A stretch of DNA of 64,000 nt from Novosphingobium terrae (GTDB taxonomy: Bacteria > Pseudomonadota > Alphaproteobacteria > Sphingomonadales > Sphingomonadaceae), in assembly GCF_017163935.1 (NCBI RefSeq), contig NZ_JABVZR010000002.1:310001-374000 (forward strand), read 5' to 3'. Positions 52,920 to 62,233 of the stretch are shown one piece after another. Each line of letters starts with the position of its first letter. The first letter of the stretch is position 1. A program made the translations under genes and the position numbers. A model generated the notes under the pieces. The model had not been told where the DNA came from, did not search any database, and was given only the letters and a program-made list of their open reading frames with translations.

Positions 52920-54692
52920 TTATTGGCGTTCAAAGCGCAGATTGTGCCAGATGAAGCTGGCACCCTCACCCTTGGCTGCAGGCGCGATCAGTTCGAGTTG
53001 GCGAGCGCCCTTCAGATCGAGATCGAGCGCCTCATTGCGCAGCGGCCCATGGGGCACAGCTTTGCCGTCCACCTTGATGACATAGGCGTCGGTGGCCACA
53101 TGCTCGGGCGCAAGGCTAAGCCGTCGAAACTCCCCCCGCAAATCCACCATCAGATGCGCCCCGGCGCCGACGCCAATGGATGCTGTCTCCTGCCGTCCTG
53201 CAAAGGTGATCGGCGTACCCGAGGGCAGGAAGCCGATCCGCGCCGGCACCCACTGGTTCCGGGTGATACGGTCTGGCGGGAGATAGCCTGCCTCAGTCAC
53301 ATGGATGCGTGCGGGCATGTCGGCCGGAACACTCACCTTCGCCTCGATGGGCCGGGCCTCAATGCGGAGCAGCGCCGTTTCGCGCGGGGCAAGATCGACG
53401 CTCACAACGCCGTCGCGCAGCGTGCCTTGCCTGCCGTGCCACAGATCCCGCAGGTGAACCCCTTGGGCGGAGAGATTGAGGTCGGCCAGCGGCACGGAAA
53501 GATGCAGCCTGCCATCGCCCCGATTGACGAAGGCCAGCGCCTTGTGCCCGCGCGTTGCAAGCGCTTTGGCGATGATCTGCCCGTCCCCCTGTTGGGCGAT
53601 GATAACTCCCTGATTCCCCGCAGGGTCCTGATCGATCGCGATCACATCCCGATTGCGGACGACCGCCAGAATGTCTGGCGACGCCCTGGTGAGGTCGAAA
53701 CCCAGCACCAGCGGGGCCGCGATCATCGCCCACAGGCTCATATGTGCGCGGGCTTCCGTGAGATGGTTTCCATCGAAATCGCCATTACCGACTTCGAGCA
53801 TGTCCGGATCATTCCAGTGACCGGGTCCGGCAAAGAGCGGGCGCACCGCCGCACTGTCGAAGTTGTGCAGCATGGCGCCCCAGCTCGCGTTGATGTCGGA
53901 GCTGGTCCGCGACATTTGACCATAGGAGCCCGCCCAATTGTTGACGTCGGCATCGCCCCAGGCACAGATCGAAAGCAGCAGCGGGTTGGCCGGACGCGCC
54001 TTGCGCAGTGCTGCCGCAAAATCGGCATAGAGTTTTTCCACCCGCGCTATATCCGAGGCCCCGGGGCGCTCGCGAAGCATGATCGGCCCGAGAGGGCGAT
54101 AGGTGCCATCCATCACTTCTGGAAGATCGGCGCCGAAATCCGCAATGCCGCATGCATCGACCTTGACGAGATCAAAGCCCCAGGCGCTGAAGGCACGTGC
54201 ATCTTCAAGTTGATGACCAAGGGAGCCAACTTCGCGCTGCCCGCGATTGCCCTCCGGCAGGTTGGCAGTGGCCTTTTCCCAGCGCTGTGAGCAAATGTTG
54301 TAACCGATATCGGTGTAGATGCCTGCTTTCAGCCCCATGGCGTGCAGCCGGTCGACAAATGGCTTCAGGCTGGTGGTGCCGTCGGGGAGGCGGGCGGAAG
54401 GGTAGAGATTGGTGCGGATCGTGATGCCTCCGGCATCGCGACGCAGCCACCAGCCATCGTCGATGTTGACGTAGCGATAGCCATCATCCTTCAGGCCCAG
54501 CTGCACCAGAGCTTCAGCGGCGGCCATCACAGTGCTTTCGTCATAATTCAGACGAAAGGCATTGAACGGGTTCCAACCCATCGGGGGTGTGGCGGCAATG
54601 GTCCGATGATTGTCGGCCGGATTGGCAACGACCGGAGAGGCCGCCAAGGCCGCTATGGCAGCAAGCCCCGTCCCAAATGCTCTGGATAGCAT
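52920..54692 (-). CDS. Alpha-galactosidase, GH27, with C-terminal NPCBM-like domain
   Basis: A 590-residue secreted glycosidase. The signal peptide ends near VVANP. The (beta/alpha)8 domain starts PPMGWNPFNAF; NIDDGWW, KAGIYTDIG and DLVKVDACG (nucleophile Asp179) are GH27 motifs; FAGPGHWNDPDMLEVGNG is the substrate-cap region. Residues about 300-430 are the beta-sandwich, and the last ~150 (GVGAGAHLMVDLRGEFRRL, ATDAYVIKVDG) look like an NPCBM carbohydrate-binding domain. It releases galactose from galactosides. ATG 54692 is chosen over 54719. Confidence 0.92.
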   Translation of the reverse strand: MLSRAFGTGLAAIAALAASPVVANPADNHRTIAATPPMGWNPFNAFRLNYDESTVMAAAEALVQLGLKDDGYRYVNIDDGWWLRRDAGGITIRTNLYPSARLPDGTTSLKPFVDRLHAMGLKAGIYTDIGYNICSQRWEKATANLPEGNRGQREVGSLGHQLEDARAFSAWGFDLVKVDACGIADFGADLPEVMDGTYRPLGPIMLRERPGASDIARVEKLYADFAAALRKARPANPLLLSICAWGDADVNNWAGSYGQMSRTSSDINASWGAMLHNFDSAAVRPLFAGPGHWNDPDMLEVGNGDFDGNHLTEARAHMSLWAMIAAPLVLGFDLTRASPDILAVVRNRDVIAIDQDPAGNQGVIIAQQGDGQIIAKALATRGHKALAFVNRGDGRLHLSVPLADLNLSAQGVHLRDLWHGRQGTLRDGVVSVDLAPRETALLRIEARPIEAKVSVPADMPARIHVTEAGYLPPDRITRNQWVPARIGFLPSGTPITFAGRQETASIGVGAGAHLMVDLRGEFRRLSLAPEHVATDAYVIKVDGKAVPHGPLRNEALDLDLKGARQLELIAPAAKGEGASFIWHNLRFERQ

Positions 54693-55006
54693 GGCATCCT
54701 GTCTCCATAATGAGGCCATTATTCGCCCATGGAAGACAGCTTAATTGTCTGACTTAATAACGACAAACGGAAAATGAACCTTCCGGATCGAATGGCGGCT
54801 CTACCGTCCTTGATGGGCGAATGGAGATCCAGCACGACTGCTCGACCGTCGAATGGTCATTCCGACAGGGTGCCCCCTTCCTCTACCGCCAACAAAGCTG
54901 CCTTTCGCGAGTCCGATTGGACCCGTCAAAAGCCGCCGTCGGTTCATCGGACTTTGGTCCGTCGAGAACGCCAATCTTTGGCAGAAAGTTGGGGCAAGCC
55001 CCCCCC
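54693..55006. other. Intergenic region with repeat copy
   Basis: About 314 bp without a gene. A repeat copy (GTCAAAAGCCGCCGTCGGTT) lies near 54925-54944, and a partial one near 54890. Confidence 0.45.
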
Positions 55007-55552
55007 TCAACTCCGGCCATTGAGTGCGGCGGCCGCTACATCGCCAAACTTCCATGCGAGCGTGCTTATGATGCCTGCAACACCGAGATAGATTTTGTCG
55101 CGCTCGGCCGAGGCTAGTTTGGCGAAAAAGGCGGTGCGCAGCAGCTCGGTCTGGCCCTTGAGCCGCGACAACTGGTCGAGGCCTTCGCTCAGTGTGGTTG
55201 GCTCTTTTTCGGCGAGAACATCGCTGTCCAGCCCATGGCTGTCGCCCAAGAGTGGGTCCACGGCAGGCTTGGACATGAAGACCATGAAGAACGTGAACGC
55301 GCAGCCCAACGCACCACCGTAACCGCCCTCTGATGCATCACCCCAGCAGCCGGCATAGACAATGCCGATCAGGGAAAGGGTCACCGAGGCGATCATCGTC
55401 AGGAAAAGGCGAATTTCGGCGGGCTTCTCCGGTCCGCCGGCTTCACTCTTTTTCTTTCGATCCTGATCGTAATGCCATTTGATCGCGAAATACATGCCCG
55501 TGAAGAGCACGAAAGCCTTGAACGTTAAGAAAACTATCGGAACCCATTCCAT
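55007..55552 (-). CDS. Membrane protein of unknown function
   Basis: A 181-residue protein with helices at about residues 6-24, 49-67 and 79-95, a soluble loop with a short amphipathic region (LSEGLDQLSRLKGQTELLR), and a final helix near 155-175. No family was recognised. The ribosome site is weak. The MocR gene lies upstream in the same direction, 108 bp away. Confidence 0.6.
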   Translation of the reverse strand: MEWVPIVFLTFKAFVLFTGMYFAIKWHYDQDRKKKSEAGGPEKPAEIRLFLTMIASVTLSLIGIVYAGCWGDASEGGYGGALGCAFTFFMVFMSKPAVDPLLGDSHGLDSDVLAEKEPTTLSEGLDQLSRLKGQTELLRTAFFAKLASAERDKIYLGVAGIISTLAWKFGDVAAAALNGRS

Positions 55553-55660
55553 CGCTTTTTCCAGACACGATCGTGAGGTGCGCCAAAGGAGCGCTGCTTC
55601 AGGTTGAAATCTGCAGGCTGCCAGTCATCTGCCAGAGGTGGTTCGCTCTCCACCTCAGGG

Positions 55661-57049
55661 TCAGACCAAGCTTACTTTTCGAGGGGCCTGCGGGCTGATA
55701 AGGGCAGACAAGAGGGTGAGGCCGCGCCGCAACTGTTCTCGCGAGATGGTTCCCCCGATAGAAACCCGCATGGCGGCGGGGCCGGGCAGAGCTTTGTCGA
55801 CAGCGAAAGCGTCCCCCGGGATCGCAGGAAGACCGTGCTGCCGCAGCACATCGCAGAGGTGCCGCGTATCGAGGTCATCCTGAACCTCGACCCACAGGTG
55901 ATAGCCGTAGTCCTGCCACCGGAATGATCCCGGAGCCAGGCATTCCAGCGCCATGGCCTGCCGAAGGCGGGCTTCCGACCGCACCTCGCCGACCAGTTTC
56001 TGGAAGAGGCCGGAATGCACCCATTCGGTCACCACCGCAGCATTCAACGGAGGCGCCATGATCGCGGTTTCGTGCATATCGGCGGCAAGCCGCCAGGCTC
56101 CGGCAAGGTCGGGTGCGCGCAACCATGCCACGCGCAGACCGGGCGTCAGAACCTTTGACACGCTGGCGATATACCAACTGTTGACGGGAGCATAGGAGGC
56201 GATGGGCGGAAGCGGGTGCTCCGGCAGCCATCCATAGGCATCGTCCTCGATCAGCAGCAGATCATGCTTCGCGATAATGTCTGCGATCGCCTCTCTGCGC
56301 TCGACGGGCATCGTGACGGTGGTCGGGTTATCGTTCGTGGGAACGAGGTACACACCTCTTACGGTGCCGTTTTCACAGGCCTGACCAAGTGCATCCGGGG
56401 CCATGCCATCGGCATCGGAGGCGATGGCCAGAAGTTGCACGCCAAACCGCCGGGCCAGAGCGAGCAGCCCCGGGTAGACATGGGCGCACACCGCGAGCGT
56501 GTCGCCCGCCTTGAACTCGGCACTGAAGATGGCATGGAGCGCGTTCTGCCCGCCCGCAGCCACCAGAACGGTATCCTCCGAACAGGGAAGGCCACGCGCG
56601 CCCAACAACGCTGCCCCGGCCTTGCGCGCGGAAGGCGCTCCTCCGCTCCGCTGGTACTGGAACGGCAGCACCCCGGCCTCCGCGCTCAACAGGGCGGTGG
56701 CGCAATCGCGGAATTCTCTCATGAGCGTGCCGCCAAACCCTTCCGGCGGAGCGTTCATGCCCGTATCGCCGGCGTCGCCCGCCAGTTGCGAGGGCGACAC
56801 GCTCGGCTTGCCCCGAACGAAGCTCCCGCGACGCCCGCTGCCTTCGATAAGGCCGAGGCGCTGGGCTTCACCATAGGCGCGGGTCACGGTGGTCAGGTCC
56901 AGCCCCAGCGCTTCCGCAAGAGACCTCTGGGGCGGCAGGCGATCGCCGGGCGCAAGGAGTCCGGCCTCGATGTCATTGGACAGGGCTTGAGCTATCGCGA
57001 GATATTTCGGCCCACCTATCGCGCGAATGTCGGGGTTCCAGGCTTGCAT
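55661..57049 (-). CDS. MocR-type regulator (GntR HTH fused to aminotransferase fold)
   Basis: A 462-residue protein. The N-terminal GntR HTH is in residues about 15-80 (LPPQRSLAEALGLDLTTVTRAYGE). The C-terminal class I aminotransferase-like domain has VPTNDNPTT and the PLP-binding Lys in ASVSKVLTPGLRVAW. MocR regulators sense PLP with an amine or amino acid. GGAAGG lies 5 bp before ATG 57049. A TGCATGCA palindrome lies 21-28 bp upstream, also found before the DUF983 operon, its likely target. Confidence 0.92.
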   Translation of the reverse strand: MQAWNPDIRAIGGPKYLAIAQALSNDIEAGLLAPGDRLPPQRSLAEALGLDLTTVTRAYGEAQRLGLIEGSGRRGSFVRGKPSVSPSQLAGDAGDTGMNAPPEGFGGTLMREFRDCATALLSAEAGVLPFQYQRSGGAPSARKAGAALLGARGLPCSEDTVLVAAGGQNALHAIFSAEFKAGDTLAVCAHVYPGLLALARRFGVQLLAIASDADGMAPDALGQACENGTVRGVYLVPTNDNPTTVTMPVERREAIADIIAKHDLLLIEDDAYGWLPEHPLPPIASYAPVNSWYIASVSKVLTPGLRVAWLRAPDLAGAWRLAADMHETAIMAPPLNAAVVTEWVHSGLFQKLVGEVRSEARLRQAMALECLAPGSFRWQDYGYHLWVEVQDDLDTRHLCDVLRQHGLPAIPGDAFAVDKALPGPAAMRVSIGGTISREQLRRGLTLLSALISPQAPRKVSLV

Positions 57050-57069
57050 TGCCACCTTCCAATCAACTT

Positions 57070-57077
57070 TGCATGCA
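57070..57077. promoter_or_regulatory. TGCATGCA, candidate MocR operator before mocR
   Basis: The palindrome lies in the 42-bp gap between the 108-aa gene and the MocR start and recurs upstream of the DUF983 gene. It would permit autoregulation. Confidence 0.45.
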
Positions 57078-57091
57078 TTTTGTCGGGGCGA

Positions 57092-57418
57092 TTAGTCCCG
57101 ATGGTCGAATGCGGGGCGCCCTGCAAGGACGTTTCGCGCCATCTCGCCGCCATCGTGAAGCGCCAGCGCGCCGCCCGGCGTCATATCGTCCCAGAAACCA
57201 GGATCGGCATATTGGCGCAGCGCTGATTCATATCGCGCAAGTCGCCCTGCATCCTGCTCCAGCCAGGAGGATGCGGCCTTGATCTCCGGGAAGTCGTCAG
57301 CCCCGCCCGCGCGGATCATGCCGGACAGGTCTGGCCGGTTGATTGCATCATACATGTCCGCGACGAGGCGCGCGGCCAGATTGAGCCCTTCGGCTGCACC
57401 AGATGCTTTACCGCTCAT
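57092..57418 (-). CDS. 108-aa protein of unknown function
   Basis: An acidic cytosolic protein (MSGKASGAAEGLNLAARLV; SSWLEQDAGRLARYESAL). GAAGG lies about 8 bp before ATG 57418, inside the end of the DUF983 gene, which it overlaps by 11 bp. No family was recognised. Translationally coupled to DUF983 and upstream of MocR. Confidence 0.65.
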   Translation of the reverse strand: MSGKASGAAEGLNLAARLVADMYDAINRPDLSGMIRAGGADDFPEIKAASSWLEQDAGRLARYESALRQYADPGFWDDMTPGGALALHDGGEMARNVLAGRPAFDHRD

Positions 57419-57845
57419 GTCGTTCACCTTCATGTTCGGCCCGGGCATGCAATTCAGCCCAGAGCTTCTCGGTTCCCGCTTCCTGCGCATGATTGACGTA
57501 CTGCGAGGCGACCAGCCATCCCTTGATATAGGGCAGCGGAAAGACGCAGCCGAGCAGGACCAGAGGGAACGAGGTAACGAGATGCACCCAATAGGGCGGA
57601 TCAAAGGCCACCTGGAGCCACACCACGAAGAATGAGAGCGGGAAAGCGACGATGCAGAGCGAGAAAAAGGCCGGGCCGTCGTCGGGCGCCGCGAAGTTAT
57701 AGTTCAGATCGCACTTGGGGCAGCGGGTCTGCAACTTCAGCCATTTCCTGAACATGGATGCCGATCCGCACTTGGGGCAAAGACCCTTCAGCCCGCAGTG
57801 GAAGATCCATTTCCCTTTGCCTTCGGTGGTGCCTTTGATCTGCAT
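57408..57845 (-). CDS. DUF983 membrane protein with zinc-ribbon cysteines
   Basis: A 145-residue protein. Residues 1-50 carry two CPKC pairs (Cys23/26 and Cys42/45) forming a probable zinc ribbon. Two membrane helices follow (about 58-78 and 84-105, FFSLCIVAFPLSFFVVWLQ and HLVTSFPLVLLGCVF). DUF983 proteins are widespread in alphaproteobacteria; their role is unproven. ATG 57845 is chosen; a longer frame adds an unconserved leader. First gene of the small operon with the 108-aa protein. Confidence 0.82.
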   Translation of the reverse strand: MQIKGTTEGKGKWIFHCGLKGLCPKCGSASMFRKWLKLQTRCPKCDLNYNFAAPDDGPAFFSLCIVAFPLSFFVVWLQVAFDPPYWVHLVTSFPLVLLGCVFPLPYIKGWLVASQYVNHAQEAGTEKLWAELHARAEHEGERHER

Positions 57846-57898
57846 CGACTCAGTCCTTAGCGGGATTGCTGATTCTGCCTGCCCTATACGCCCCCATT

Positions 57899-57963
57899 TG
57901 CATGCATGCAATATACCATGCAATTTACAGATATATGCCTATGCCAGGATTTATATGCATGCA
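57899..57963. promoter_or_regulatory. TGCATGCA cluster, candidate MocR operators
   Basis: TGCATGCATGCA at 57899-57910 holds two overlapping palindromes and another TGCATGCA is at 57956-57963, with CCATGCAATT between them. The cluster lies 54-118 bp before the DUF983 start and also upstream of the divergent transporter gene. The same 8-mer lies before mocR, which points to this regulator. Confidence 0.5.
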
Positions 57964-58162
57964 TTATGGCCAAGCGCCTTGATAGGCCGACGATAGCAAG
58001 CCAATAAACGTGCATATCGGGCAACCATATCTCGACACGGATGTGCGACCAACTATCGATAGCGATCTCTGCCATCAGCCTTCATCGCTTGCGGGAAGCA
58101 CCCAAAGCCCCAACTTCCGGGCTGACAATCGCATTTGCGCTCCGCGCTGTCTCTTCTGCCAT

Positions 58163-58735
58163 GTGGGCCGGGCCAATCCTGCCGGCCCTGGCTTCGCTGC
58201 CTTTGGCACAACCACCATTCTGTTGAGTCTGATCAACGCTGGTGTCCTCCCCATGGGCGGAACTGCGGTCGTCGTCCCCTTGGCATTGGTGTTTGGCGGG
58301 TTGACGCAGATGGTTGTCGACATCGTCGAATTCCAGCGCGGGAACACGTTTGAGGCTACAGCATCCTGCAGCTACGGCGCATTCTGGATGTGGTATGCCT
58401 TGCTTCAATTGCTGGCCGCCACCCGAATTCTCGATCTGGCAGCGGCTGGACCGACCATGGGCGCTGCCCTCCTGCTGTGGGGCGTGCTCACCCTCTATTT
58501 GTGGATCTGCACATTCCGCCAACCTCTGGTGGTTTTCCTGATCTTCCTAACCCTTTGGATTGACTATCTGTTGCTTGGGCTGGGCGCTTTCAATGATACG
58601 CCTGTCCTGACCCACGCAGGCGGTTGGCTCGGTATCTTGTGCGGTGCCATTGCGCTCTACGGGAGCTTCGGCACGATAATCAACGCAAATTCTGCAAAAG
58701 AAACTGTACCTTTAGGCCCAAAGCTTATCCCATGA
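58163..58735 (+). CDS. Acetate uptake transporter (AceTr/SatP/YaaH family)
   Basis: About 190 residues with six helices. The family motif NPAxLG appears as NPAGPGFAAFG near the N-terminus, and ATASCSYGAFWMWYALL fits the conserved SYGxFW block. Members import acetate or succinate with protons. The start is uncertain: GTG 58163 gives the usual short N-terminus, but the frame stays open to a GTG at 58010 and no good ribosome site is seen at either. Divergent from the DUF983 operon. Confidence 0.78.
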   Translation: MGRANPAGPGFAAFGTTTILLSLINAGVLPMGGTAVVVPLALVFGGLTQMVVDIVEFQRGNTFEATASCSYGAFWMWYALLQLLAATRILDLAAAGPTMGAALLLWGVLTLYLWICTFRQPLVVFLIFLTLWIDYLLLGLGAFNDTPVLTHAGGWLGILCGAIALYGSFGTIINANSAKETVPLGPKLIP

Positions 58736-59061
58736 CGCTATAACATTTTTTACTATTACTGCGGTCAAAATTTAATTCTGATGATCAAGATGAAGTCTTT
58801 TCATATCGATTCATTTTGAAATCGGAATTGATCACCTGAATAGAGGAAGGCCAGCAACGCCGACCACTCCTTGGCACCTCCAGTTGGGCTAAGACCAGAC
58901 CTGACCGGGGTGACTGCGACCACGATCGGATTGCGGAAGTGTGGCGATATATCACCGCCAATCCATCAAATTTCTTGCACTTAAACTGCAAAATTATGCG
59001 CTGAACGTTTGGATCTCACTTGGAATAAGGAGCGCCAGTCCGTGATAATCGAGCCTGAACC
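58736..59061. other. Intergenic region, AT-rich, no gene seen
   Basis: About 326 bp. The first 100 bp are AT-rich without a stable hairpin I can identify. The last part should contain the promoter of the efflux operon. Confidence 0.5.
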
Positions 59062-61113
59062 ATGAGCATTCCCCCTGGCGCAGGGCGCACAGCCCCATTC
59101 GCGCCATTGATCAATCCGCAATGGCTGCTTTTCTCTTTGAGCAGCTTTCTGGCGGCCGGGATCACGCTGATTGTCACGTTCATGGCCAGCCTGCCCCGGC
59201 CATGGTGGGCGCTGCTGACCGTCTATGTCACCGCGCAACCGATGGCAGGCGCCTTTCGCCCCAAGGCGATTTACCGGCTGGGCGGGATCGCACTGGGCGC
59301 GCTGGTGACCATCGCGCTTGTGCCCAACCTGCAGAATTCTCCCGCGCTGCTGGTGCTCTGCCTGGCCGCATGGACGGGCTTCTGCATCTATTTTGCCGTG
59401 CTGGACCGCACGCCGCGCGCCTTCCTGTTCCAGATGTCGGCCTTCAGCGCGGCGGTGATCAGCTTTCCCTATCTCGACGATCCGGGCAACATCTTCGATA
59501 CGACCATCGCCCGTGTGCAGGAAATGGCCATCGCCATCCTGAGCGTCACGGCGGTGCATGCCGTGCTTCAGCCATGGAGCGCCACGCCGGTAATCCGTGG
59601 CCGCGCGCAATCCTTCCTGACCCACGCCCGCCAATGGATGGCCGAGGCGATCGGCGAGCAGCACACGGTGCTTGAGAACGATCATCGCCGCCGTCTGGCC
59701 ACCGATGTGACCGAATTGGGCATGCTGGCGGTGCATCTGCCCTTCGACCAGCGGTCGGCGCCCGCCACCCGCCAGCGTATCGCTGCCTTGCAGCAGCAGT
59801 TGGCCCGCATCCTGCCGCTGGTCTCGGCGGCATCGAACCGGTTGGCTTTCCTGCGCAACGGATCTGCATTTCCGCTCGCCCTTGAACGCCTGCTCGCGGA
59901 CATCACCACATGGCTAAGGGATCAGAATAGCCGGGCGGTGGAGGGTTTCACTCTGGCGCAACGCTGCATGCGGCTTGCTCACACCGCCGAGGCGCAGCGC
60001 GATTGGCCCTCCCTGCTGGAGGCGAGCGCCTGCATCCGTCTGGCCGAGGCGCTCAAGGCCATGGCAATCAGCCGCCGCCTTGCCGAGCGGATCGGCATGC
60101 CCTCTCGCCAGCAGGGCCGCCAGACGCCCGCGCCCTTCGCTCTGGCGCGCGATCACACCATGGCTGCACTGGCCGGACTGGCCACGGCGCTGGCAATCAT
60201 GCTGTACTGCGGTTTCTGGATCGTGCTGGCCTGGCCCAATGGCTCGGCCACGGCGGCCTTCGCCGCGCTGATCACCTGCTCCTTTGCCGCGCAGGACGAT
60301 CCGGCGCCCACCATCACGCGCTATCTGGTGGCCACACTCAAGACCTATCCGCTGGCCGCGCTTTACCTCTTCGTGATCCTGCCGCGTGTCGATGGCGCCG
60401 AGATGCTGATCCTCACTTTGGCGCCCGCGCTGATCTGGATGGGCTATCTTCAGGCCGATCCCGCGCGCACCGCGCAGGCACTGCCGATGTTTTCCTGCTT
60501 TATCGTGGCCATGGGCTTTCTCGCCCGGTTTCAGGCCGATTTCGCCACTTTCGTCAACACGGGCCTTGCACAAACGGGCGGCATCGTCACCACGCTGGTG
60601 GTCACGAAACTGTTCCGCTCGACCAATGCGCTGTGGACGGCGCGGCGCATCGCCCGCGCCAACTGGAGCGATATGGCGCAGCTGGCCGACATTCGCCGCC
60701 CCTTCCGCCCCGCCGACTGGACCGCCAGAGCGGTGGACCGCCTCGGCCAGTTCGCGGCAAGGATCGCGCTGGCTCCGCCCGGCGATGCGCTGCATGGGGC
60801 CGACGGGCTGGCCGATCTGCGGATCGGGCGCAACATCATCCCGCTGCGTCGTGCGCTCAGCCATGTGCCGCATGATCTGCGCCACAGTCTGGGCGTGGTG
60901 CTGGGCGATCTGGCGCAGGCCTATCACGCGCGCCGGCAACAGGGGATTGCGCTGCCACCGCCCGCCGCGCTGCTGGGGGGCATCGATGATGCTCTGCGCG
61001 GCCTGCTGGTGCTGCCCGCCGATGCTGCGCGGCAGGAAGCGGTGCGCGCGCTGGTCGGTATGCGCTGCAACCTGTTCCCGCAAGCCGATGATTTCACCGT
61101 GAGGGCCCCGTGA
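59062..61113 (+). CDS. FUSC-family efflux membrane protein (AaeB-like)
   Basis: A 683-residue inner-membrane protein with two sets of six helices (about residues 20-170 and 355-510) separated by a large cytosolic domain, the FUSC/AaeB layout. Segments PWWALLTVYVTAQPMAGAFRPKA and FWIVLAWPNGSATAAFAAL in the two halves are equivalent. Such pumps export aromatic carboxylic acids together with a HlyD-type adaptor. The stop overlaps the next start (GTGA). First gene of a four-gene operon. Confidence 0.9.
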   Translation: MSIPPGAGRTAPFAPLINPQWLLFSLSSFLAAGITLIVTFMASLPRPWWALLTVYVTAQPMAGAFRPKAIYRLGGIALGALVTIALVPNLQNSPALLVLCLAAWTGFCIYFAVLDRTPRAFLFQMSAFSAAVISFPYLDDPGNIFDTTIARVQEMAIAILSVTAVHAVLQPWSATPVIRGRAQSFLTHARQWMAEAIGEQHTVLENDHRRRLATDVTELGMLAVHLPFDQRSAPATRQRIAALQQQLARILPLVSAASNRLAFLRNGSAFPLALERLLADITTWLRDQNSRAVEGFTLAQRCMRLAHTAEAQRDWPSLLEASACIRLAEALKAMAISRRLAERIGMPSRQQGRQTPAPFALARDHTMAALAGLATALAIMLYCGFWIVLAWPNGSATAAFAALITCSFAAQDDPAPTITRYLVATLKTYPLAALYLFVILPRVDGAEMLILTLAPALIWMGYLQADPARTAQALPMFSCFIVAMGFLARFQADFATFVNTGLAQTGGIVTTLVVTKLFRSTNALWTARRIARANWSDMAQLADIRRPFRPADWTARAVDRLGQFAARIALAPPGDALHGADGLADLRIGRNIIPLRRALSHVPHDLRHSLGVVLGDLAQAYHARRQQGIALPPPAALLGGIDDALRGLLVLPADAARQEAVRALVGMRCNLFPQADDFTVRAP

Positions 61114-61334
61114 TCGAGGAAGTGCATCTCTGGGGCATCTATATGCCCGCCGCGCTGGCATGGGGCGTGCTGGCCGCGATCCTTGTCTTCGCCCTGCGCG
61201 GGGTGTTGCAGCGCCTGCCCCTCGAACGCCTTCTCTGGCACCCCAGCCTCGCCGAGCTGGCCTTGTTCTTTCTGCTGTGGTGGGGGCTCGGCGCCCTTGC
61301 CGACAGGCTTCCTGCCGGATGGTTCACATCATAA
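61110..61334 (+). CDS. DUF1656 small membrane protein (AaeX-like)
   Basis: A 74-residue protein with two helices (about 11-29 and 48-62). MIEEVHLWGIYMPAAL is typical of DUF1656, which is always found between FUSC and HlyD genes. It starts at GTG and overlaps both neighbours (GTGA, TAATG). Probably a small pump subunit. Confidence 0.88.
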   Translation: MIEEVHLWGIYMPAALAWGVLAAILVFALRGVLQRLPLERLLWHPSLAELALFFLLWWGLGALADRLPAGWFTS

Positions 61335-62233
61335 TGGTCTATCGTCAAACTCTGCTGCGTTCGCTGGCCACCTTGCTGGTCATCCTGATCATTCTGGCGG
61401 GCATCTATGCACTCTGGCTGCGCTATCAGGTCGAACCTGTCACCCGCGACGGCAAGCTGCGCGCCGATATGGTGCCGGTCTCACCCGATGTCAGCGGGCT
61501 GGTCACCGATGTGCGGGTGACCGACAATCAGGTGGTGAAGAAGGGCGATGTGCTCTTCGTCATCGACCGGCCCCGTTATCAGCTGGCCCTCGATCAGGCC
61601 GAGGCGACGCTGGCGCTGCAGCAAACCATGCTGGCGCAGGCCGCGCGGGAGGACCGCCGCAACCGCGCCATGCCCGAGGTGGTCGCCGCCGAAGTGACAG
61701 AGCAGGGCAGCGCCAAGGTCAGCGAATTGCGCGCCACCATCGGGCAAGCTCTGGCGACGCGCAATCTGGCACGTTTCAACCTGAGCCGCACCGTGGTGCG
61801 GGCACCGGTCGATGGCACGGTGTCCAATGTGGGTCTGCAGCCGGGCGTCTATCTGACGGCGGGCAAGCCGGCGCTGGCGCTGGTCTCCGACAAGACCTTG
61901 CGCGCCGAGGGCTATTTCGAGGAAACCAAGCTGCCCGATGTGCGCATCGGCGATCCGGCCAGCCTCTATCTGATGGGCGTGGCCGACCGCATCGACGGCC
62001 ATGTCCAGAGCATCGCGGGCGGTGTCGAGGATCGTGAGCGCACCGGCGCCGATGGCCAGCTCGCCAATGTGAATCCCGCCTTCACCTGGGTTCGCCTTGC
62101 CCAGCGCATTCCAGTGCGCGTCGCCATCGACAAGGTCCCGCCCGGCGTCCGCCTGATCCCCGGTCAGACGGTGACTGTCATCGTGCATCCCCGCAAGGAT
62201 GGGCGCAGCATTCACAGGAGCCTCCCGTGGTAA
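61334..62233 (+). CDS. HlyD/EmrA-type periplasmic adaptor (AaeA-like)
   Basis: A 299-residue membrane-fusion protein. One N-terminal helix (about 8-29), a lipoyl half (VSPDVSGLVTDVRVTDNQVVKKGD), a short hairpin coiled coil, the second lipoyl half (VRAPVDGTVSNVGLQPGVYL), and a beta-barrel with LIPGQTVTVIV. It links the FUSC pump to the NodT channel. ATG 61334 overlaps the preceding stop; 61319 is an alternative. Confidence 0.9.
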   Translation: MVYRQTLLRSLATLLVILIILAGIYALWLRYQVEPVTRDGKLRADMVPVSPDVSGLVTDVRVTDNQVVKKGDVLFVIDRPRYQLALDQAEATLALQQTMLAQAAREDRRNRAMPEVVAAEVTEQGSAKVSELRATIGQALATRNLARFNLSRTVVRAPVDGTVSNVGLQPGVYLTAGKPALALVSDKTLRAEGYFEETKLPDVRIGDPASLYLMGVADRIDGHVQSIAGGVEDRERTGADGQLANVNPAFTWVRLAQRIPVRVAIDKVPPGVRLIPGQTVTVIVHPRKDGRSIHRSLPW

